A stretch of 34,769 nucleotides of DNA from Schoenoplectus triqueter (taxonomy: Eukaryota; Streptophyta; Magnoliopsida; Poales; Cyperaceae): assembly GCA_964058805.1 (NCBI GenBank), contig CAXKVV010001455.1, forward strand, positions 1-34,769, written 5' to 3'. Of this stretch, positions 34,243 to 34,769 are shown one piece after another (within the stretch, counting starts at the first letter, position 1; the number at the start of each line of letters is the position of its first letter). The translations under genes were made by a program, and so were the position numbers. Under the pieces are notes generated by a model. That model ran no database searches and was not told the origin of the DNA. It worked only from the letters and a program-made list of their open reading frames with translations.

Positions 34243-34769
34243 CTACAGAAAAGCAGAGAACAGAATTAGAATGTAGTATAACTAAGTAGTAGCAACATAT
34301 GGAAATGGACAGCACCTAACAGCATGGTATTTCTCATTTGACAGTGAATTTCATCAGAACATTATATTACTTGACTTTTTTTTAATACAAAATAGTGACA
34401 GCTACTTAGTTCATTCTTTTCTAGATCCATCAAGTTTCTTAAAAAAAACGACGAGCAAAAGAAACACATCAGGAGAACTGAACTGAGCTACAGTAATATT
34501 ATTTTTTCCTCACAATAAGACCATCAACCACCTTATCCAAAAAAAAAAATTGTGCAAACAGTATGCAATCAAGTATTCAATCAAGTATTCAGAAATAGCA
34601 AAGTTAAGTAACTGATTAACTTGGGAACATGATTAATTCAGGAGTTCAATAAAACTTCAAGGGTCTCAGGCCTCCTAATAATGGTTCTGTCAAATAGATC
34701 AAATATCATGTACCAACCAAACTAAAACACATTTAAAGGAATATCGATCGAGGAAAAGTCGTGAGCAGA
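34243..34769 (-). other. RPS5 first intron (partial)
   Basis: AT-rich sequence upstream of the exon acceptor at 34243-34244, continuing to the window edge without a recognisable N-terminal exon. It holds no other feature that I can see. Confidence 0.55.

Overview
This is a stretch of nuclear DNA from a flowering plant. The evidence is spliced genes with GT-AG introns and plant-type proteins, a telo-box/site II ribosomal-protein promoter, AT-rich intergenic DNA and plant-style fold-back and hAT elements. The wording of the proteins (SPPL, SEC23, RPS5) leans towards a monocot, but I cannot fix the species.

Layout. (1) 1-978 (+): last part of an unrecognised, probably nuclear protein with tandem repeats, cut by the left edge. 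(2) 2410-3579 (+): complete three-exon 60S ribosomal protein L32 gene; spliced it gives 133 aa. (3) 4958-9791 (-): complete 14-exon gene for a PA-domain signal-peptide-peptidase-like aspartic protease (SPPL), 536 aa, convergent with L32. (4) About 10430-15290: an unannotated AT-rich satellite array of about 28 diverged monomers of about 175-178 bp. (5) 15290-18430: AT-rich intergenic DNA with a GC-rich island near 16.3-16.6 kb and a 358-bp fold-back element. (6) 18683-26428 (+): complete 12-exon SEC23 gene (COPII coat, 778 aa). Its intron 4 carries a 1251-bp non-autonomous hAT element with a perfect 8-bp target duplication. Introns 4, 10 and 11 each carry tandem duplications next to the 3' splice site. 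(7) 26.4-32.9 kb: AT-rich repeat-laden DNA with AAT microsatellites, a 388-bp fold-back element and a candidate Mutator-like element carrying a coding-like insert. (8) 32880-34242 (-): last three exons of the 40S ribosomal protein S5 (uS7) gene, with its first exon beyond the right edge.

The genes are unrelated housekeeping functions (ribosome, intramembrane proteolysis, ER export) and do not form a pathway cluster. The parts worth a second look are the satellite array in a gene-bearing interval, the acceptor-proximal duplications in SEC23 (one copies the arginine-finger codons), the hAT element with CGATA-rich ends, and the recently amplified 73-residue repeat at the left edge. All splice structures were worked out by hand from frame continuity and GT-AG sites, without transcript data.
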